Source: Mucor racemosus (taxonomy: Eukaryota; Mucoromycota; Mucoromycetes; Mucorales; Mucoraceae). From it: 14,507 nt of DNA. Position 1 is the stretch's first letter, and every line of letters begins with the position of its first letter. Position numbers and translations under genes: made by a program. Below the pieces are notes generated by a model that was not told where the DNA came from, did no database searches, and saw nothing but the letters and a program-made list of their open reading frames with translations. Where the stretch lies: positions 1-14,507 of the forward strand of contig JAPEHQ010000047.1 of NCBI GenBank assembly GCA_027405735.1, read 5' to 3'. This document shows positions 10,465 to 14,507 of the stretch, piece after piece.

Positions 10465-10513
10465 GGCTTTATAATAAAATTTAAGGGTTGCCATAGGCGT
10501 ATTTACTAAACTC
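10401..10513 (+). repeat. 113-bp repeat, DRb copy of unit 5
   Basis: The coding tail and 3' UTR of gene fragment copy 4. The right flank is spacer. Confidence 0.95.
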
Positions 10514-12017
10514 CAACCAAATTTGTATCATAAAAATCTCGACAAAATTAATAGATACAGTAAAATGAATTGCAGACTCGTTTTTAGCAGCAAATTTTAC
10601 CGCAGCAAAGTTGGTTGCCTGATTTCTGCTGATACTTTTGTAAAAAAATGTGAAAATTCTCCAAATTGTTAAAACTACAAAACAGAAAAACAAAACAAAA
10701 CAGGATTTACAATTACAAGGTCTAGGGGTCCAAAAATTATCCAAAAAAAAAAAACCACTCCTGAAACTTTAATGTATAATAAAACATTAAAAAACAAGAA
10801 GGTTTAGCTTTGAAAGTATTATTTGCAAGCTTTTAAAAACTCGAGATATTTGACATAGATTGTGTTTTTAAGCTGGGGTAAAAGCAAGTGTTTCACGTTT
10901 GAAGCCCTTGTACTCGCTGAGAAATCAACATGAAGAGAAATAGCTCTTTTGACAAGATTCTATAGCATCTCAAATATAGCCCTACATTTTTCATTTCCTG
11001 ATTATCTATTGAAATGGGGGCACGCTCCAATTTTGAATATCACCATATAAAATTGTATAATCAGATATGCACATGTAACTGAGCTTGAATTCAAAAAGTG
11101 TTCAAATGGAAAAAAAATCCAAAAAAATCCAAAAAAAACCTTGTATGTTTAATTACTCACAAAAATGCATAGTAAGTTGAACTACCGTATTAAATATCTT
11201 GGGTTCAGTTTTTAATTCTGAATCGATCTATGTAGGTTTTGAAAATGTTTTTTTCATAAAATCTCTAGCAAATTTAATATCAAATTTTAACGGTTTTTGA
11301 TCAAAAAGTACCTTTCACTCAAATGCAACCCCAACATATTTTATTTTTACATTATGCGCAACAAAAGTATCTACAAAATGAGTATTTATACGTAGCTGTA
11401 GCCCTATTTTTCGTGGGGATATACATTTTTTTGAATTTTTTTTTGTAAAACCGAAAATTTATCCTTGTATATCCTCGTTCAAAATGAATCCTTTTTTGTA
11501 TCACCAAAAATCAATCATTCAATCTCAATTTTCTCGACCAAAAATTAATATTTTTTGACGAGATAAAATTCGTTGGATAGACGCTAATGAGCACTATCCT
11601 ATGGTTTTACCCTTGCATACCTGCCATCATCCCTTCATGGATCTCTATAACAGAAAAAGTGCCCTCACAAAATTTATAAAAAAATAAAAAAAGTCTTTAC
11701 AGCCATCCAAAACCTAGATATCCTGGTATAGAATGAAAAATAATCTAGACTTTACCTTAGTATTTTCTCGACTTATTCTCATTTCAAATGCGCTTTCTCA
11801 ATTTTAAGCTGGCCATCTTTGCATCATTCAAATTTATGAAACAATCACTATAGTAACCATCCTTGCTTCACTTAATAAACTTTGTTACCTATACAATCTT
11901 GAATCGATCCCTACCGCTTTTCAAGAAAACATTCTATTCAAATTCTTTACCACTACAAATATTCTCGTTTTTTCCCTTATTTTGTCCGGTAAAATTCTTG
12001 AAACTAGACTTGACGTT
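10514..12017. repeat. Spacer N of unit 5 (1,504 bp)
   Basis: Same homopolymer state as unit 4 (A12 and A8). Hairpins lie at 10768-10791 and 11532-11563. No gene is supported. Confidence 0.8.
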
Positions 12018-12130
12018 TAGAATTATATATCAAAATGTGTGGAATAAATTGTTCAACAACTTTTATCATGTGTTCAAATAAGGCTTTATAATAAAATTTA
12101 AGGGTTGCCATAGGCGTATTTACTAAACTC
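12018..12130 (+). repeat. 113-bp repeat, DRa copy of unit 5
   Basis: Spacer on the left, gene fragment copy 5 on the right. Confidence 0.95.
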
Positions 12131-12142
12131 ATGCCTCAACAG

Positions 12143-12768
12143 TAATTTGATAAAGCCTTGTTTGCAAGTATGTTCTCGTATGCTTCGTAATAAGAAGTAT
12201 GACATTACTTATATACCCGGAGAAATTAAATTGACTTCTATGACTGAACAACTAAGCAAGCAAGGATTACTTGACAATCGTTTCAAATACTATGCAGATG
12301 GCAAAATAAGAATTAATGCTGATAAGCAAGAACTTTTGCTTCTTGAGGTTTCTTCTGCTCTGGGTCAAGCAACTCAAGACAAGATTGCCTTTGATCATAC
12401 CAAAGCCATGTTTGGGCTTCTTGCCATATTGAAGACTCTCGCCTGCAAAAATAGTCATGGATCATTTGAATCTTTTAAAAAAATTAAATTTCACTTCATT
12501 CACGTTCATGGTAATAATAGTAATATTTTTTCGATGCATACTGTAAGTCAATAGCAACTAACTTAATTTTGGTTTAATAGGCCAAGCAGTTAAACACTGG
12601 ACAATGATGACTCCGGAACCTGGAGTTTATATCATGACAAAGGAGCAAAAGGCCACCATTCCTGTGAACATCAACAGCATGGCTGATGATTTGATCTCCT
12701 ACAGTAGAATTATATATCAAAATGTGTGGAATAAATTGTTCAACAACTTTTATCATGTGTTCAAATAA
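12143..12768 (+). pseudogene. Mucoromycota-family gene fragment, copy 5
   Basis: First ATG 12180, exon A to 12510, intron 12511-12580, exon B 12581-12768. This is the last complete copy in the array, and its exon A translation matches the others. The family identity rests on remembered motifs (ADGKIRI, FDHTKAMFGLLAIL, PEPGVYIMTKEQ). No catalytic residues can be assigned. Confidence 0.7.
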
Positions 12769-12817
12769 GGCTTTATAATAAAATTTAAGGGTTGCCATAG
12801 GCGTATTTACTAAACTC
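12705..12817 (+). repeat. 113-bp repeat, DRb copy of unit 6
   Basis: The coding tail and 3' UTR of gene fragment copy 5. The right flank is spacer. Confidence 0.95.
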
Positions 12818-14320
12818 CAACCAAATTTGTATCATAAAAATCTCGACAAAATTAATAGATACAGTAAAATGAATTGCAGACTCGTTTTTAGCAGCAAATT
12901 TTACCGCAGCAAAGTTGGTTGCCTGATTTCTGCTGATACTTTTGTAAAAAAATGTGAAAATTCTCCAAATTGTTAAAACTACAAAACAGAAAAACAAAAC
13001 AAAACAGGATTTACAATTACAAGGTCTAGGGGTCCAAAAATTATCCAAAAAAAAAAAACCACTCCTGAAACTTTAATGTATAATAAAACATTAAAAAACA
13101 AGAAGGTTTAGCTTTGAAAGTATTATTTGCAAGCTTTTAAAAACTCGAGATATTTGACATAGATTGTGTTTTTAAGCTGGGGTAAAAGCAAGTGTTTCAC
13201 GTTTGAAGCCCTTGTACTCGCTGAGAAATCAACATGAAGAGAAATAGCTCTTTTGACAAGATTCTATAGCATCTCAAATATAGCCCTACATTTTTCATTT
13301 CCTGATTATCTATTGAAATGGGGGCACGCTCCAATTTTGAATATCACCATATAAAATTGTATAATCAGATATGCACATGTAACTGAGCTTGAATTCAAAA
13401 AGTGTTCAAATGGAAAAAAAATCCAAAAAAATCCAAAAAAACCTTGTATGTTTAATTACTCACAAAAATGCATAGTAAGTTGAACTACCGTATTAAATAT
13501 CTTGGGTTCAGTTTTTAATTCTGAATCGATCTATGTAGGTTTTGAAAATGTTTTTTTCATAAAATCTCTAGCAAATTTAATATCAAATTTTAACGGTTTT
13601 TGATCAAAAAGTACCTTTCACTCAAATGCAACCCCAACATATTTTATTTTTACATTATGCGCAACAAAAGTATCTACAAAATGAGTATTTATACGTAGCT
13701 GTAGCCCTATTTTTCGTGGGGATATACATTTTTTTGAATTTTTTTTTGTAAAACCGAAAATTTATCCTTGTATATCCTCGTTCAAAATGAATCCTTTTTT
13801 GTATCACCAAAAATCAATCATTCAATCTCAATTTTCTCGACCAAAAATTAATATTTTTTGACGAGATAAAATTCGTTGGATAGACGCTAATGAGCACTAT
13901 CCTATGGTTTTACCCTTGCATACCTGCCATCATCCCTTCATGGATCTCTATAACAGAAAAAGTGCCCTCACAAAATTTATAAAAAAATAAAAAAAGTCTT
14001 TACAGCCATCCAAAACCTAGATATCCTGGTATAGAATGAAAAATAATCTAGACTTTACCTTAGTATTTTCTCGACTTATTCTCATTTCAAATGCGCTTTC
14101 TCAATTTTAAGCTGGCCATCTTTGCATCATTCAAATTTATGAAACAATCACTATAGTAACCATCCTTGCTTCACTTAATAAACTTTGTTACCTATACAAT
14201 CTTGAATCGATCCCTACCGCTTTTCAAGAAAACATTCTATTCAAATTCTTTACCACTACAAATATTCTCGTTTTTTCCCTTATTTTGTCCGGTAAAATTC
14301 TTGAAACTAGACTTGACGTT
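12818..14320. repeat. Spacer N of unit 6 (1,503 bp)
   Basis: It has A12 before CCACTCC but only A7 before CCTTGTATG. The A7 state is shared with unit 1 at the opposite end of the array and not with the inner units. Both hairpins are present (13072-13095, 13835-13866). No gene is supported. Confidence 0.8.
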
Positions 14321-14342
14321 TAGAATTATATATCAAAATGTG
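14321..14342 (+). repeat. Truncated 113-bp repeat at the right array boundary
   Basis: The first 22 bases of DRa (TAGAATTATA...AAAATGTG) are present; at 14343 the sequence changes to unrelated DNA. This is the right end of the array. The right-hand flank supplies ATAATTCTA, which is the reverse complement of the first nine bases of the repeat. Confidence 0.9.
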
Positions 14343-14485
14343 CATAATTCTATGAAATGTTTGTGAACCAAGTTATCAAATAATCTCAATTATGCAGGAG
14401 ATAATAAGCCTAGCCCCGAATTTGGATACAGTACGAGATAGCATGCATATACCTATGTAACTACAGAAATGTATAGAAAATTTGC
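14343..14485. other. Non-repeat DNA to the right of the array
   Basis: 143 bases that do not resemble the array or the left flank. No gene, RNA or regulatory element can be supported. It includes GCATGC and other short palindromes of no clear meaning. Confidence 0.5.
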
Positions 14486-14507
14486 TTTGGGCTTCTTGCC
14501 ATATTGA
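14486..14507 (+). repeat. 22-bp match to the gene fragment at the window edge
   Basis: The last 22 bases are identical to the exon A stretch that encodes FGLLAIL in every copy (for example from 3883). The preceding bases do not match. Another truncated copy of the family fragment probably begins here, or the contig ends just inside a repeat. The length seen is too short to choose. Confidence 0.55.

Larger units (their letters stand above)
1428..14342 (+). repeat. Tandem array of six ~2.3-kb units (one internally deleted)
   Basis: Six head-to-tail units cover nearly 13 kb. With unit boundaries set at the end of DRa they are: U1 1428-3603 (left-truncated), U2 3604-5906 (2,303 bp), U3 5907-7522 (1,616 bp, lacking the gene segment), U4 7523-9826 (2,304), U5 9827-12130 (2,304), and U6 12131-14342 (right-truncated, 2,212). 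A full unit is gene segment, DRb, spacer, DRa. By eye the differences are a few homopolymer lengths, one C-to-A change in U3 (about 6147) and small deletions in U1. Such identity implies recent amplification or continuing homogenisation. No transposase, reverse transcriptase, integrase or Rep/helicase reading frame is present, so the unit is not an autonomous mobile element. All copies lie in the same orientation. Confidence 0.95.

Noticed and set aside
1428..14342. Tandem Helitron or IS-like insertion array
   Set aside because: No CTRR-type terminus with a nearby hairpin was found at the boundaries, no Rep/helicase or transposase frame exists, and the two array ends lie at different points of the unit.
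1428..14342. CRISPR array or rDNA/5S tandem repeats
   Set aside because: Units are 2.3 kb with a spliced protein-coding fragment; there are no short regular repeats with variable spacers and no rRNA sequence.

Overview
The window looks like AT-rich nuclear DNA from a fungus, most likely of the Mucoromycota (Mucorales type). The grounds are a spliceosomal adenylate kinase gene with short GTAAGT introns and TACTAAT/CTAAC-like branch points, and a repeated gene fragment that I recognise from memory as an uncharacterised protein family common in Mucorales genomes. No species can be named from the sequence alone. There is no bacterial gene organisation, CRISPR array, tRNA or rRNA.

Left flank (1-1427). 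An adenylate kinase gene (ADK1 type, long-LID form) lies on the minus strand in three exons. Its start is at 786 and its 3' end runs off the window. A TATA box (863-873) and a pyrimidine-rich leader stand upstream. As written, the gene carries two one-base frameshifts, both in or beside A-runs of the coding strand, and intron 1 has no AG where its acceptor is expected. It is therefore either a decaying copy or a stretch of poor sequence. The AT-rich intergenic DNA upstream ends in a T11 tract, a C10 tract and then the array.

Tandem array (1428-14342). Nearly 13 kb consists of six head-to-tail units of about 2,304 bp that look almost identical. Each full unit is a 574-bp 5'-truncated gene segment (G), a 113-bp repeat (DRb), a spacer of about 1,503 bp with no convincing gene (N), and a second copy of the 113-bp repeat (DRa). 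G plus DRb encodes the C-terminal 172 or so residues of the Mucoromycota family protein, with one intact intron, a stop codon and a poly(A) signal. The gene tail itself is therefore the sequence that is duplicated as DRa. Unit 3 is short (1,616 bp): it lacks G and one DR, which is exactly what recombination between DRa and DRb would leave. The outermost units differ slightly from the inner ones: unit 1 carries small deletions, and units 1 and 6 both have a 7-A tract where the inner units have 8. That is the pattern expected when inner units are homogenised and edge units are not.

Right flank (14343-14507). The array stops 22 bp into a DRa copy. There follow 143 bp of unrelated DNA, and the last 22 bases of the window again match the conserved exon of the gene fragment, so another copy of the family may begin there.

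Nothing indicates that the genes act together as a pathway. The interest lies in the architecture: a gene tail duplicated around an AT-rich spacer, amplified as a tandem array next to a damaged housekeeping gene, with a visible internal recombination product.
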